From NCBI GenBank assembly GCA_033002965.1, contig JAURVB010012320.1, forward strand, positions 1 to 64,000: DNA of 64,000 nt. The letters are read 5' to 3'. A program made the position numbers and the translations under genes. Source of the DNA: Piper betle (taxonomy: Eukaryota; Streptophyta; Magnoliopsida; Piperales; Piperaceae). The notes below the pieces were generated by a model. It did not search any database, had not been told where the DNA came from, and saw nothing but the letters and a program-made list of their open reading frames with translations. Below, piece by piece: positions 22,501-33,929 of this stretch (position 1 is the first letter of the stretch; each line of letters begins with the position of its first letter).

Positions 22501-23899
22501 GCCTTATAGAAAATGTGAACGTCATCTAGTATGTTCTATGTAATCTTGAAAGTTCCTATCATGTGTTTCTCTAGGTTTTGTTAAAACTTAAGAGACCAAC
22601 TAATTAGTAGAAGTGAGGTTATGCAGATCCTTACTAGTGCACTTTTTACTACAAAAGAGGAGCTTTTACTAGTGCACTTCTTCGGTTTTAGCATTCAGTG
22701 CCATGTCCGCCTTAGTAGATTAGGTCATTTGGTATATGGAGCCTTTGATTAAATGTCTCCTGGATTCATTCTATTATTCAATTGATATAATAAAATTTAA
22801 GAAAATCAAGAGCTGTAAAACTAAAAAATGGGATAAAACCTTTGCTTTTGATTTTGCTGATGAATGACATTCTTGAAGATGGTGTATGTTGGCGTGTTCT
22901 GCAGAATTCTATTATGGGCATACTTCTTATATAATATTGATATGCATATAATCTAAGTCTATGATTGTACTCGATTATTATTAATTTAGTTTATCTGATA
23001 TTAAGATGTGTGTTCATCATTATCTCTTGTTGTACTATAGTATATGGTGTTCCTCATGTTTACTTTCATCTCCTCTCATTATTATATAACTTTATTTATG
23101 TGATCTTTTTGACAGTTTTTTCTTAGCGATGGTGTTTTGATCTTTGTATTGCAGATAAGAACATCCCTTCAAGTCATAGCATTGCAGCGCGAAGGCGACC
23201 GTGTATGTACAGCATCCGATTTTCTTATTGATTACGGCGTGAGTTGTCATTGTTTAAGGTATGACTTTTTTGTTCAGGTGGATCTGAAGCGGCAGAGGAC
23301 GGCGTTTCCCCCCAATTTCGTGCACTCCTTAGATGGGTCCCATATGATGATGACAGCAATTGCCTGTAGAGATGCTGGCTTGCATTTTGCAGGTTTGTCT
23401 TGGAAGTTTTTGCGCATGCTGTTATTTTTTGGCGATTGCATGCATTCTTTTGCACCATACGACATGCTAGAGTACGGTATTGGTGGTTTCATGGTCTTGT
23501 CATGAAGCGGTTACATTTAACTGCTGCTAATCTTTTATGTTAGCATGTCTTGAACTTGACAATCCAAATAAACTCCTCAGGGGTACACGATTCGTTTTGG
23601 ACACATGCATCTGATGTTGACAAGATGAATGGCATCTTAAGAGAGAAGTTTGTGGAGCTCTATAACATGCCAGTACTCGAGAATGTAAGAGCAGTATAAT
23701 CTTTTTGTGTGTTATGGAGGCTTCTAAATATTACTTTGAACGTTTTTCTGTTCTCTTGACTTGTTTTTCAATGATTGCACACATCCAGTTGCTGGAGAGT
23801 TTTGAGGCTTCATTTCCAACTCTGACCTTCCCGTCCCTGCCTGATCGAGGTGATTTCGACCTCAACGAAGTTCTTAGATCTCCTTATTTCTTCAACTGA
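12729..23899 (+). CDS. RPOTp: Nuclear-encoded phage-type RNA polymerase, plastid type (RPOTp), 19 exons, two frame breaks
   Basis: Single-subunit T7-like DNA-directed RNA polymerase, imported into plastids (possibly mitochondria), where it transcribes housekeeping genes. Exons by translation and GT/AG borders: to 13586, 13718-13927, 14006-14139, 14268-14337, 14832-14890, 18870-18987, 19229-19342, 19432-19563, 19666-20080, 20221-20271, 21412-21482, 21669-21753, 21846-21998, 22279-22353, 22439-22528, 23155-23202, 23278-23392, 23581-23684, 23789-23899. From the first in-frame ATG (13014) it would give 909 aa if two missing bases in exon 9 were allowed for; Arabidopsis RpoTp is about 990 aa, so 60-90 N-terminal residues (the transit peptide) lie upstream. 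Motifs A, B and C are complete. Word-by-word likeness ([31 protein letters not shown], final PYFFN) favours RpoTp over RpoTm or RpoTmp. As written, the frame is broken in exon 9 and lacks an upstream ATG. Confidence 0.93.
13718..13927 (+). CDS. RPOTp: RPOTp exon 2
   Basis: 70 codons, phase 0, residues 192-261 counted from ATG 13014. Starts VRIMNFLDQ and ends [10 protein letters not shown]. Clean AG acceptor and GT donor. Confidence 0.9.
14006..14139 (+). CDS. RPOTp: RPOTp exon 3
   Basis: Residues 262-305 plus two bases. Reads [18 protein letters not shown] and [16 protein letters not shown], the N-terminal domain region just before the RYGVIECD segment. Confidence 0.9.
14268..14337 (+). CDS. 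RPOTp: RPOTp exon 4
   Basis: One base completing the exon 3 codon plus 23 codons. Contains [11 protein letters not shown], the strongly conserved plant RpoT segment. Donor GTAAGT. Confidence 0.9.
14832..14890 (+). CDS. RPOTp: RPOTp exon 5
   Basis: Residues 330-348 plus two bases: [19 protein letters not shown]. It is followed by the very long intron 5. Confidence 0.9.
15192..15196. repeat. Target-site duplication of the intronic copia element, left (GAAAC)
   Basis: GAAAC stands just before the left LTR and is repeated exactly at 17593-17597 after the right LTR. Confidence 0.85.
15197..15485 (-). repeat. 3' LTR of the intronic copia element
   Basis: Matches 17288-17592 along its length, differing by scattered substitutions and a short duplicated 'catacatattcctttac' stretch in the right copy. 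It ends beside the polypurine tract. Confidence 0.85.
15486..15501 (-). other. Polypurine tract of the copia element
   Basis: On the minus strand TGAGCTTGAGGGGTAG sits directly before the LTR start TGTTGATG, as in plant copia elements. It primes plus-strand DNA synthesis. Confidence 0.7.
15566..15832 (-). pseudogene. Ty1/copia RNase H (C-terminal end of pol), remnant
   Basis: Minus-strand reading frame with [14 protein letters not shown] near the start, LWCDNQTAI in the middle and [18 protein letters not shown] further on. These are the hallmark RNase H motifs of copia polyproteins, including the catalytic Asp of the CDN motif. The usual EAEYRAM is here EVVYRAM. The frame starts abruptly, with no upstream pol sequence, so this is a fragment. 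Confidence 0.85.
17288..17592 (-). repeat. 5' LTR of the intronic copia element
   Basis: Right-hand LTR (5' in the minus orientation), 305 bp, TGTTGA...ATCAACA in plus-strand view, followed by the GAAAC duplication. Confidence 0.85.
18870..18987 (+). CDS. RPOTp: RPOTp exon 6
   Basis: Completes the split codon and adds 39 codons: [18 protein letters not shown] ... [10 protein letters not shown] ... VFK. Correctly in phase with exon 5 across the 4-kb intron. Confidence 0.9.
19229..19342 (+). CDS. RPOTp: RPOTp exon 7
   Basis: 38 codons, [17 protein letters not shown] to GLIDRAD. Donor GTAAGC. Confidence 0.9.
19432..19563 (+). CDS. RPOTp: RPOTp exon 8
   Basis: 44 codons, [12 protein letters not shown] ... 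[18 protein letters not shown]. The next conserved residues (VAHKMK) open exon 9. Confidence 0.9.
19666..20080 (+). CDS. RPOTp: RPOTp exon 9, carrying two single-base frame breaks
   Basis: 415 bp where the family pattern needs 417. After VAHKMK the conserved frame is lost at the run AAAA (19681-19684). The conserved [20 protein letters not shown] continues in the next frame until the run GGGG (19863-19866), after which [16 protein letters not shown] to SHLPVHQ is in the third frame. Read literally, translation stops at TAA 19753-19755. Both defects are one-base losses in homopolymers and the rest of the exon is fully conserved. Confidence 0.9.
20221..20271 (+). CDS. RPOTp: RPOTp exon 10 (catalytic motif A)
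   Basis: 17 codons, [17 protein letters not shown]. The first codon (20221-20223) encodes the metal-binding Asp equivalent to T7 RNA polymerase Asp537. The donor GTTGGT is chosen because using the later GT would add two residues not found in the family. Confidence 0.9.
21412..21482 (+). CDS. RPOTp: RPOTp exon 11
   Basis: [20 protein letters not shown] and following residues, plus two bases of a split Arg codon. GP replaces the KP common in relatives. Confidence 0.9.
21669..21753 (+). CDS. RPOTp: RPOTp exon 12
   Basis: Completes the Arg codon, then [13 protein letters not shown] ... ALAKILFGQ. Phase 0 at the end. Confidence 0.9.
21846..21998 (+). CDS. RPOTp: RPOTp exon 13 (catalytic motif B)
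   Basis: 51 codons starting [19 protein letters not shown]. The Lys at 21864-21866 and Tyr at 21888-21890 correspond to T7 Lys631 and Tyr639, which contact the incoming nucleotide and select ribose. Confidence 0.92.
22279..22353 (+). CDS. RPOTp: RPOTp exon 14
   Basis: 25 codons, [20 protein letters not shown] to GDCAK, conserved after the motif B region. Confidence 0.9.
22439..22528 (+). CDS. RPOTp: RPOTp exon 15
   Basis: 30 codons, [20 protein letters not shown] to CERHL. The [13 protein letters not shown] block is diagnostic of the family. Confidence 0.9.
23155..23202 (+). CDS. RPOTp: RPOTp exon 16
   Basis: 16 codons, [16 protein letters not shown], ending at a GT donor (23203) inside a longer open frame that would otherwise run into the intron. 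Confidence 0.88.
23278..23392 (+). CDS. RPOTp: RPOTp exon 17
   Basis: 38 codons plus one base: [20 protein letters not shown], then [14 protein letters not shown]. The [13 protein letters not shown] block lies near the active site in this family. Confidence 0.92.
23581..23684 (+). CDS. RPOTp: RPOTp exon 18 (catalytic motif C)
   Basis: Completes the Gly codon, then [16 protein letters not shown] to PVLEN. The Asp of HDS (23589-23591) corresponds to T7 Asp812, the second metal-binding residue. Confidence 0.92.
23789..23899 (+). CDS. RPOTp: RPOTp exon 19 (terminal exon)
   Basis: 36 codons and [23 protein letters not shown] to SPYFFN. The aromatic C-terminus (FFN) is typical of plant RpoT proteins, so the stop is the true one. 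Confidence 0.93.
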   Translation: MLESFEASFPTLTFPSLPDRGDFDLNEVLRSPYFFN

Positions 23900-25189
23900 T
23901 CGCACGTTATACTCCAGCGACTCCCTCAAATGAGTAAACGGGGATCTGGCATGTAAATACTTGTTGTTATTGATAGAAAAATAATCTCAAGTTGCCAATT
24001 TTGAAGAAGGCAACACGTGTTAAGCAGATTGACGTTATAATGCAAGAAAGAAACAGGTATGGAAATAGATGACATTGCGCCTTTTGCTCCCTCAAAGCGT
24101 GCGTGTTAATTTGTATTTATTCTTTGTTAAATTTTGACCGAAAATTATTGTTGTAACATTTTTTCAGTGAGTTGTATAATTATATCCATTTTTCATTTCT
24201 TGAGAGTATGCATTTCTGTATGTTAAATATACATTTCAATCATCACGTTTGCTTGCCTCTGAATTATTGGTGTCTTTCTTCCAGCTGCCCATTGGAATAG
24301 CCAATGTGGGTTGGTTCCAATTTGCAGGTAAACTTGTCATTTTGTTCATGAAGATTTAAACGTAAAATATTGCTATCATAGGTCTTGTCACAAAATACGC
24401 GTTTGAGTTCCATTTTCAGGATATAAGCGTCTCCCATCCAACCTTTTTGAACAAAAATCCTGGTTCTGAAAAAATAGCTGACGAATTCATAAGCTCATTC
24501 TTTGGCACATGTTAAAAGTTAAAAACAACTCTCTGATTTCCTGTGCAGCTGGGTTATTGATGGTTCAATGATGATTTTGGTGTCATCGTCTCAAGCTACA
24601 CTTAATTGTTATTTTTAACTAGTCGAGAAATGTTAGAAGTAGATTCTGAATTTAGAGCTGACAAACCCTTGTTAAATGAGGGGTAGATTATGGTTATCTA
24701 ATTTATTATTTTTACTTTTGTTATATTTTGATTAACTAAATGTTCAAATTTTAATCAGACTTAATTTTTTATTGTCCTTTTTTACTAACAAGAACTAATG
24801 ACAAAGGAGCTCACAGTAGTGATGGGAAGTGCTTCTTCAATACTTAGTAAAACTCGCTACTGGGAGTTTCTGCCTCTTGCTTTAATTTTCTAGTGTATTA
24901 AGATCGCTTTTCATGTTTGGCTGATGGAAAAGTTCGACAAATGTCTTCGTTTTGGACTTTATATTCGTCATCTTCTTTTTTCTTTTTGGAAATTAGGTTT
25001 TGGGACAAGAACTTGCCCGATGACGAATTTGTAACCGTCTCACAGTTATTAAATATAAAATAACCGTCCCACAATTTTAGACTGTTTTCTATAACCACAT
25101 TTATAATACAAGAGGATAATAAGGAAATTAAATTTTATTATCAATTTACCAAACCTGGGTTACTTTTATTCTTCAGTCCAAAATTGCTC
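23900..25189. other. Region downstream of RPOTp
   Basis: It should contain the 3' UTR and polyadenylation site of RPOTp. No gene is recognised. A 43-bp exon-like segment at 24285-24327 is bounded by splice-like signals. The far end (about 25020-25189) may hold the worn start of the following LTR. Confidence 0.4.
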
Positions 25190-27644
25190 ACTTACGGAGG
25201 CAATTCCGTGTTAGTGATAAAAATACTAAGCCGTATAATTAAATGAAACAAGTCAATAAAATCCTTATTATCGTTTCAAGAGTCTTTTAGTTATTATGAG
25301 CCTATGCCGAGCTCGTTATATGTTGGGAGGGGTGGCCACCCCATTCAGCTACCATCCCATATATGCACATACATGTTACATGGCCCACGGCATGTAGTTA
25401 TTGATGTTTGTCATTGACTCACCCTCTCGGTATCACAAGTGCATAATGAACCGTCTTGCGCCATTGCGCCCTGTTGCCCCTTTTGGCATTGGGACAAGTG
25501 TTCAATCTTCCAGGGGGTGTTGCCTTGTGCCGAATTGAGTCGACCCTGGTTGCGTTTCAGCGCATGGTGGTCAGATACCCAAGTTGACCAAGACTCCCAC
25601 ATAGTAATTTTAAGGGTGCGGCTCCATTTCAGACTGAGTCAATTCCTTGACCCTGGTTGCACTTGGTGCATGGTGGTCAAATCTGAGCTCAGGCCGACCA
25701 GGGCTGCCAATAAGGGAAAATACAATATTTCAAATAATTATACGGACCTAGATAGTTCATAAGTGAACTCGTAGCTGTGACCAACGATCCTAATCTGAAC
25801 GAGAACATAAAATTATACATAAGTATAATTTTATTTGGGTAGAAATGCATGCAACTAAATACCTAATATGTATATCATTATTAAAATTTGACAACATAAG
25901 TATGCAACCAATCCAAAAATATTAAATATTAAATTCTCAACAAATCTAGTGAGATAATTAATTGTTCATGTGATATAATCATTTAAGCCCTACTTTACAT
26001 TTTAAATTAATTATCCAAATTATAATTAATACTTAACAATTGATAAAATAATTATTAATTGATAAACAAATATTTAATTACTATTATTATTATATTTTCC
26101 TTTGAGATGATAATTACTTAAACACGATCTTGATGATTTAGTTTACGGTTATAATCTTTTTTTTAGTCGCTATCATTATTAATAGTAATTTAATTAATTA
26201 AGTCGTTCGATTAAATTAATTTTCATTTTTCTAATTCAAAGATATTACTAATACAATTATTTTAAATTATTCACCTCAATAAAGGTTTAAATTTTATTTA
26301 TTTTCATTATGCTATTTAAGTTCGACGCTTGTGCTTTTTACCCGATTATAGTTTAATAACTCATTTTCTACATTACTGACCCATTATTAAAATAATCACT
26401 TTATTTACCTAATATTAAATTTAATATGGTAAAGATAAAATCTTTATTTTATTAATTACTTATAATCCTCTGATTTAATTTAATCGTTTGTATTACGCCG
26501 ATTAATTATCAACCGTTTATCATTACCGTATTTTTTTATTACTTATGTCCATGTCGATTTCGTTCAATAATTAATTAGTTTAGTAACTTTAACCCATAAC
26601 CCATTAAAATAATTATTTTTAAAGATTTATTACGAGTTCGTATTATTTTTAACTCGAGTCGATATAGAGTTAACCCGTATTTACAAATTTGTCATATTCT
26701 TCTTCCCCAACGTTCTTCTCTTCTCCACCTTCATCTTGCACCCAAAAGCAGCCCATTTCCTTCTTCTCCAACCCTTATCTTAGCACCCAAAACTAGAATT
26801 AAGTCCTCCATCAACTTTAACCTTCTCCAGCAACCAATTGGAAGCCTAAAGTCCATGCTTTACAGCAACTACCCAAGTCGAGCTTGTCCTGCACCATGTC
26901 GTGCGACTCCTTGCCAGTAGCACCGCCGGGGACGCAAGGCAACCTCCGTCCGGCCAGCAGCACAACCAGGAACTCTTCCTTCTCCCCGCACAACAACCCA
27001 ACATCTCGGCCAAGCGGTGTGAGCATGCACGACGTGAATCTTGGCCGACAGACTGGTATGGACGCCTGAGCTCACCCACAGCGTTGTCCCCCATCCAAAC
27101 CCCATCCTAGAACTTCTAAGACGCTAGAGACTGCAATTCCCTTATCCTAACTCAACCAATTACACAACATAGGATGTTGATGAAGCAACAACACAACAAA
27201 ACGATCATGAATTGGTGAAACATCAGCAAGTTTACATGACGCCCATGAATGGAGGAAGTAGTAGAACTTTACATGATGATTATGAATTGATGAAGCAATA
27301 AAAATTAGCATGGTGATTAAGAAATGCATGAAAACTAAGATTTGGGAGATAGGAAAGTTACCCAAGTAAGGAAGAAGCCACGCTGGTAAGGAAGAGGAGA
27401 AGAGAATGCGAATGAAGGCTAGGGTGGAGGAGGTCCTTCATAATATAAAATGAAATGACGGCTAAGGTATGTGAAAACACCCTTATTTCACTTAACTGGG
27501 CAACTAGGTAAATAATAAAATGGGTACAAAATTAACCGGGTAAAAAATATTACACGTTCGGTCCTTCCCGGACCGAGCTCGGTCCTTTCCAGACTATGTC
27601 CGTGTCCAATTATTATTATTATTATTTTATCCACAGTCTTTACA
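25190..27644 (-). mobile_element. Diverged LTR of family B (copy B2)
   Basis: Landmarks shared with the complete copy at 51875-54365, in the same order: 'cggaggcaattcc' near 25195, 'gactgagtcaattcc' near 25634, the 'gcatggtggtcaaat' block near 25669, a GC-rich block at 26700-27110, and the terminus CAGTCTTTACA ending at 27644. The TGTAACGACC side is eroded. The orientation is inferred by analogy with families A and C. Confidence 0.7.
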
Positions 27645-28973
27645 AAATCTAAAAATTATATTTATTTCATTTATCATATTTGTATCCGATCAAAATTTGC
27701 AAAACCTGTATCCCGTCCAATTTGACCCGATTGACTAAAATAACATAAATTTTAATATAAAAAGAAAAAATAAAAAAATATTATTTTAAATATAATTGTA
27801 TAAAATATCACCTAAATGAATTGAATACAAATAAGACCACCCCAAATCCATATCCTATTTGAATATTTTCGGATATATTATATATTCCAATAGGAAATTA
27901 TTTTAGATCGGATATATAAAGGTCAAATTTAGATTAGATTTATGGATAACGGATTTTTATAACCATCCCCCGATACGAATAGGTGTTGGGTCTCTTAACC
28001 TAAAATAAACTGTCATTACCAGAAGACTTGCATTTTAATTGCCTTTCACGTGGGATATGTTTTAATAGTTTTTATGGTATGCTTCGCAAAGACTAAGCTT
28101 TGCTATTTGCTTTTTGCATATAAAAATTACATACTTATTTGCCATATTGTAGCACTACTAATATCAGATGACTTCCATAGCAATGGAAGCTCATGTAGAT
28201 TAGTGTAGATATAATTTATGGGAGGCACGTTTGAATCTTCGGAAGAACACACACATGTATATATATATATATCGATACGGAAAAAAATTATATTAATGAA
28301 ACTTTGGTCAAAGTAATAAAAAGCGCTTGCCCTTAGTTTTTTTTAGTCTATATGTACTCGTGATCAGATTTATAAATGTTAGAACTTCACTTGTTATCTC
28401 ATCTTTAGCCAATCTCTTAGAAAGCCGTTTCCATATTGTTTATAATAGTATATCATCATAGGACTGATTAAATTTTCCTGTTTCTGTTTCTAAATGCTTC
28501 AATTTGGAGTCAAAATTTTGAACTCCATATGGTATATAGCGCATATAACGCGTCTGCTGCTCTAATTTATGATACCGACTTCAAAGCTTTATTGATTTAG
28601 ACAATTGCTGTAGTCAGTATTATTTGTATCCGTGTTTGTGAATTATTTCTGAGTTATGTGTTTGACACACTGTTTGGAAAGTGCAGTTGACAAGTTCAGG
28701 CGTGCCCACATAAAAGTTTGCAAGTTGAGGGGTCAAAAAGTAGCTCTCTTATCTTCAAATTTCTTATGTCGAAGATAGATATGATTGACTATCTGGGCAA
28801 ACTGTACTTTTCTTGAAACCTGGTAAATTATGGTTATATGCATTATTCAATTTCCAGTTAGGCCTCGGATCGAGGCCTGAGGGGCCTCCTCGGGGTTTCG
28901 GATTAAGGCCGGATTGTGGTCTAGGATTGAGACTGGTTTGGCCTCGGTTGTTGGAAGCCCGTAGGTCTGTATT
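27645..28973. other. AT-rich stretch with no recognised feature
   Basis: No gene, repeat pair or known motif could be supported here. Confidence 0.5.
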
Positions 28974-29255
28974 TGTTGGGAAGATTCAATATGCTATGGG
29001 ACCAAACTTGTTGATCCTAAGGTTTGAAAAGGAGAGAGATTGAAAAACTTTGTAATAGAATCTTTCTCACACTAGAGCTCTCTTCTCTACAAACTTGCAG
29101 TTTTGTCGTCCTATGTTATTTATTTGGTATCTCCATTATTGTTCTTATTTTATATCTACTAGTTTTTCCGGGTGAATTTGTCGAACCATTGCCGGTCCCC
29201 TCCTTCATCCTTGGTTTGTTTCCTTGCGTGGCTTCCGTGACCTCCGTCCCCAACA
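28974..29255. mobile_element. Possible small copia-type LTR
   Basis: A 282-bp stretch begins TGTTGGGAAG and ends CGTCCCCAACA, the usual inverted terminal pattern of copia LTRs. Flanking 5-mers (GTATT and ATGTT) do not match, and no partner LTR, primer-binding site or polypurine tract was found, so this is tentative. Confidence 0.35.
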
Positions 29256-30289
29256 ATGTTCTCCATCTTAAGCAAAGAGTTCCGGCTTGTAAAATCAACT
29301 TCATCGTGCATTCTTTTCCTTTCCTCGTTTTAGTATGAAATCTTGCTGCTGGCCTTCCTTCCACTACTTCATATGAACATATCTGCTGCCTAGTTTCATG
29401 TTGCTTCAAAATGAACAATATTTTTGTCAGCGCTTTACTGCTTTTCTTCAAGGATTAAGTGTTTTTTACTCATGGATAAAGTTAGTTGACTTAGAGCTTG
29501 TAGGTAGTAAGCTTTTAGCAGGAGATATTTCTAGGAATATTTTTTATAGACGCCGCTAGCTCATGCGTTCAATGTTTGCAATGTTTAGGTTTCATGTAAT
29601 TAAGGGTTGGTACTTTGTTTTGCATGATAATAGTGTAATAACATAAAAGTTGAAAAATAGTAAGTAAATTATTTTGTGCCAAAATTAAGTATGGTTACAT
29701 CCAAGTGGAAGCAGAAAATAGTCCTAATTATTTCTAAGTGGTCTATGTCTCCCAGTGCAATTTATATCCCCCTTTTTCTTATCATAAGAGATGAGAAATA
29801 GAAGCAAATTTTTTTACACATAAGAGTATGTAGGTGACCACTTGATGATAATTATGATTAATTTTAATAATCATATACTAATTTTTCTTATAAATATTAT
29901 ATATATATATATATACTAATTTTAATAAGATCAACCATTTAAAATTTTTATGTCATTTACATCTATTTTATGCTAATCAAATAGAGCTTAAGTGATTGGT
30001 TTCAAGGCTTAATACTTTCATACAAATTGGCTCTGATGCCATGAAAATTTATATAGTTTATCACTTGTTTTGAAAGATAGCATTTGTTAAGAAAATGAAC
30101 CATTTAATATTTACTTTTATTAGTTTTGATAAATAGATATATAGGGAATAAATAAAAAAAGCATGAATTATTAGGGAAACTTTTCCTGTTTAATCAATTA
30201 CGATGTTCACATTCAAAGAGTGTTGTGTTGAAAGTGGGGAGAATTGAATTTAATTATAATATATATATAGAAAAAGTTTATCTCAACTT
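29256..30289. other. AT-rich stretch with no recognised feature
   Basis: Nothing beyond short TA runs is visible. Confidence 0.5.
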
Positions 30290-30800
30290 GGGGCAAAGAG
30301 AGTTTTCTGCCTAATTTTAACCTGGGCTGTCCAATCATAAGGACAACCTAGATTTGTTAAAAAAAACCCCTTTAAGTGTAGCCGGCGGCGGTAGCCAGGC
30401 CTAGTCGACCTTGGCCAAAACTAGGACATTGACGACCCCACTTCCTTTTTGTACAAAAAAGACCTGGCCCTGCTTTGAGTATTGTTGGCGGCCTAGTTCC
30501 TGCTAAGGCCAATCGGACCTAGCCCTCGCTGACCAGCTTGGTGGCTTGGCTAGAACCTGGCTGCAGGAAACCCTTTTTTTTTTTTTCAAAAGGCATGGCC
30601 ATGGCAGCACCAGCCAGATTTGGTTGGCCGAAGCCAAATCTGCCAGATCCAATTTGGGTTGCTGGATCTAACTGATGAGGCCTTGCGGCCGCCGTAGATG
30701 CAGTTGGGGAGGGGTTCAGATTTTTTGATTTTTTTGAAAATAGTTGTCCTATAATCGAACGGCTCATATTAAAATTTGGGACAAAAAATTCTTTCTACTC
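30290..30800. mobile_element. MITE-like element with imperfect terminal inverted repeats
   Basis: The segment around 30313-30348 (aattttaa...ggacaacc) is an imperfect inverted repeat of 30742-30777 (gttgtcct...aaaattt), and the similarity continues outward through 'agagttttctgcc' against 'aagaattttttgtcc'. The centre is GC-rich with a T-run. A minus-strand open frame in the centre shows no protein family. Size of about 0.5 kb and terminal repeats suggest a non-autonomous DNA transposon. Exact ends and target duplication are not resolved. Confidence 0.55.
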
Positions 30801-30826
30801 CTGCTCACCTGATCACATCTCACACT

Positions 30827-30829
<3 letters not shown>

Positions 30830-30889
<60 letters not shown>
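30830..30889. repeat. (TA)n microsatellite, about 60 bp
   Basis: An uninterrupted TA run directly right of the MITE-like element, followed by a short (TTTA)n stretch. Confidence 0.95.
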
Positions 30890-30892
<3 letters not shown>

Positions 30893-30900
30893 TTATTTAT

Positions 30901-33900
30901 TTGTGAGCGGGCGTGCATATTGAGCAGTGAAATCCAATAAATTGCTCCAAATCAAAGCCGCAACTCATGATAGTTATGGGTGCCGTATTTCAAGTGTACA
31001 AGGCTTAAAAGTTAATGAAAAAATTATTTTAAAATTAAATAAATAAAATGTACAATGCCGCCAAAGAACCTTCAAAGCTGTGCTTGATTCTATGAAATCT
31101 TTCTCGCATGATAGTTATATTTTAGGTTGTAACTTTTTAAGGGATCCGTGGTTCTTATAAGGGAGACAAAAAGCTACTCCAAATCAACGTGAACAGTTGA
31201 AACTTGAAAAAGAGGCAGCATTTAAAGCTTTAAATGTCCGGCGGAAAGGGTATACAGTATACTACACCATGGAAGGACGCCCTAATTGTGTCATCATGGC
31301 TTGCATGTTTTGGTACACTTTCATGCAAATCATGAGCATATATTTGCACGTTTGGAACCTTCCTCTTCCTGAATATCTCCATATGGATAAAACTGAAGTA
31401 TTCGTCTTGCTCAATGCATTCCAATTTATCAATCGTCAATAGACTCAAAATTGGGACTACGTAAAGCGAGGTCATCAACTCAACACCCTCACTAGTTTTT
31501 GGGAAAATTTTGTACCCATGCTCGGTTTCTTACCTACTCTCCACTTGTGATATATATGCACTTTTTTTAATGATATTGTTTTGTTAGTTACTTAATATTG
31601 GTTAGTATTGCTTCATAATTAGCTAGCTAAGAGGAGATCTTGCCGGCTATTAAGATTGTATGGTGATTATTTTTTCAAACGGGACAAATTAGTTAGAGGC
31701 CGATCGGTCAAGGAGGCCAACCAAACTCAAGCAATCAGTAAATTGTGTTTTAGCACTTCCCATTTCAATTTTAAAAATTCTGTAATTAATTTAATATGGA
31801 CTATCACACGTACATTTCTTAATGCCGAGTGGGTTATCTTACACCCAATAAAGGTGGTCTCAAACCATATAAAGTTATAAGACTTTTATCCCCAATCAAA
31901 TAGGGAAAAATGAGAAACATACAAAGAAGTAACTCCAAGCCAAATTAATATCTTACTATAATAACGGCTAAAAGTTTAACTTCGAGTAGGCATTCTTTTC
32001 GAGAACAACATAAGCTTGTGTCCTCTCTTGGGTGTAAGAACGTTGATCCATTGTTATAAGGTCGTATAGTCAATAATGGTAATTTTGAAAATTTAGCAAT
32101 TAATAAGTGTTATGGCCCATGAATATCTTAATGCTATTGACTCTTACCACAGATAAAGGTCCTAAAACCCCACACCACTTTAGTTTCTTTTGGGGTAGTT
32201 TAATTAAAGAAAATAGTTAGCTATGATATCTTATTGTTGATATTGATTAAAAAACCCAATGAACAATTAAACATGCCTAGGATATAATATGGTCAATTTA
32301 TTACTAGAATTAGGGCTTTGGATGACAAGCATAAGGTTACAGTATGGTCGAAGGTATTCACTATTATTATTTATCAATTTCTCGACCATAACTATTAGTG
32401 TACTCTTTATCATTTTATTGTCTGTCTATTGCTAGTGAATTTGACTGTTTTGACTGAAAGTAAAATGTTAACAATTAATAAATTTTGATTGGGCCCCACA
32501 AATCTTTGGCAAAAGAAAATCCTTACTAAGATCATAAATTTGGTGCCACTTAAATTATATATTTTTATTAAAGTAACTTTTAAAAAGTATGATAATAATA
32601 TAAAATTTAAATTAAACATAGTTATAATACATCTTATTTATATTGATTAATATAGCTATATTTTTACTTTCAAAAGTAAATAATTACCTTCAACAAAATG
32701 GTAAATCAGTAAAATTTTAGTGACAGAAGTTTGTGTCATTACGTTTACAAAATGAAAATAAGGTGATTAAATTTATCACCTTTTTTATTCTTTTAAAATG
32801 GTAAAAATAATACTTGAGCATTTTCTTTCAATTTAATTTGAAATGGTAAAAAAAATGCTGGCTAACCACTTATAGCTCTAATTGGAATTTCTAAAAAGAG
32901 TATTTAGTATCAGCAAGATATAAACCTGGCCATCCGTGTAGATCACAAGGCTATAATTTTTATATGGGTTGGATAAAATTATCCTCATTATTGAACCATC
33001 CTCGTATTCCAAAGTTTCACGTTAATTGTATCTAGATCATAACTCTAAATCATAATAAGTATCAGCTGTATTCTTATTTTTTAAATTGTCATTGATGATA
33101 TTTGACAAGTAATCGTTTGTTTACATCATTGGGTCTTACAGCTAGAAGACCTCACATAGGATTAGTAGTCATAACTAAATGCATTCGATTTAATGGCAAA
33201 GAAGAAAATATGTAGTAAACTTAAAGATGATTAGATAATTATAGTAGCGACTTTGACATAAAGTTGTGGTACACAAACTATATTTCCTTAGCAAGAATAA
33301 TCAAGTTATACGCATCATTATATCAATTAATTATCAGTGTTAGACAAAGAAGCTTGAAACGCCAAACTTCGCAACAAGGATCAAATAAACCAGGAATAGT
33401 AACTCCCTAGTATCGAGGTACATGTGGTGACGTCATCTATACATGATCACCCCTTAGGTGTGTCCAAAAACTATGAACGTCCATGCTCCGTGCATGGGTC
33501 CGTGTCTAACACTTTGAATACACTTCACCTAAGAGCCAGATCAGAAATATTATAATTGAGTCCAATTACAATTAAGTCAAATCAGTATAAATCGACCAAT
33601 CTAAAAGATTCGAACAAGAAATGAACGGAAACAATCACCTTGGCATCTTGAGAAAGTAAGACATCACTAAATGTGCAACCAATACTTAACATGAATAAAA
33701 GAATGGATGCATACAACAACTAATTAAGAAGCTATGTGGAATGACATGACATGAGGACACTCAACATGCAACAAAAATAAAAATATAAATCAATAAAATA
33801 AGGGAGTAAGCATATCAAAATAACTGCTAAGTCTGAATGTCGCATCAAGAAAACTAATATCATGTATGATCTGCTGATATATAAGCTGGTTAAGGCATAT

Positions 33901-33929
33901 ATCACAATACATAAAAAATAGACAAAAAC
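30901..33929. other. AT-rich stretch with no recognised feature
   Basis: Three kilobases without a supportable gene or element. The small open frames here (for example 31197-31442) show no family resemblance and no splice context. Confidence 0.5.

Noticed and set aside
25439..27110. Open frames of 60-107 codons in the GC-rich part
   Set aside because: They lie in the diverged family B LTR and match non-coding sequence of copy B1.
28813..29043. Plus-strand frame with GLGSRPEGPPRGFGL
   Set aside because: Low-complexity translation of a GGCCTCGG-rich stretch with no start context or family match.
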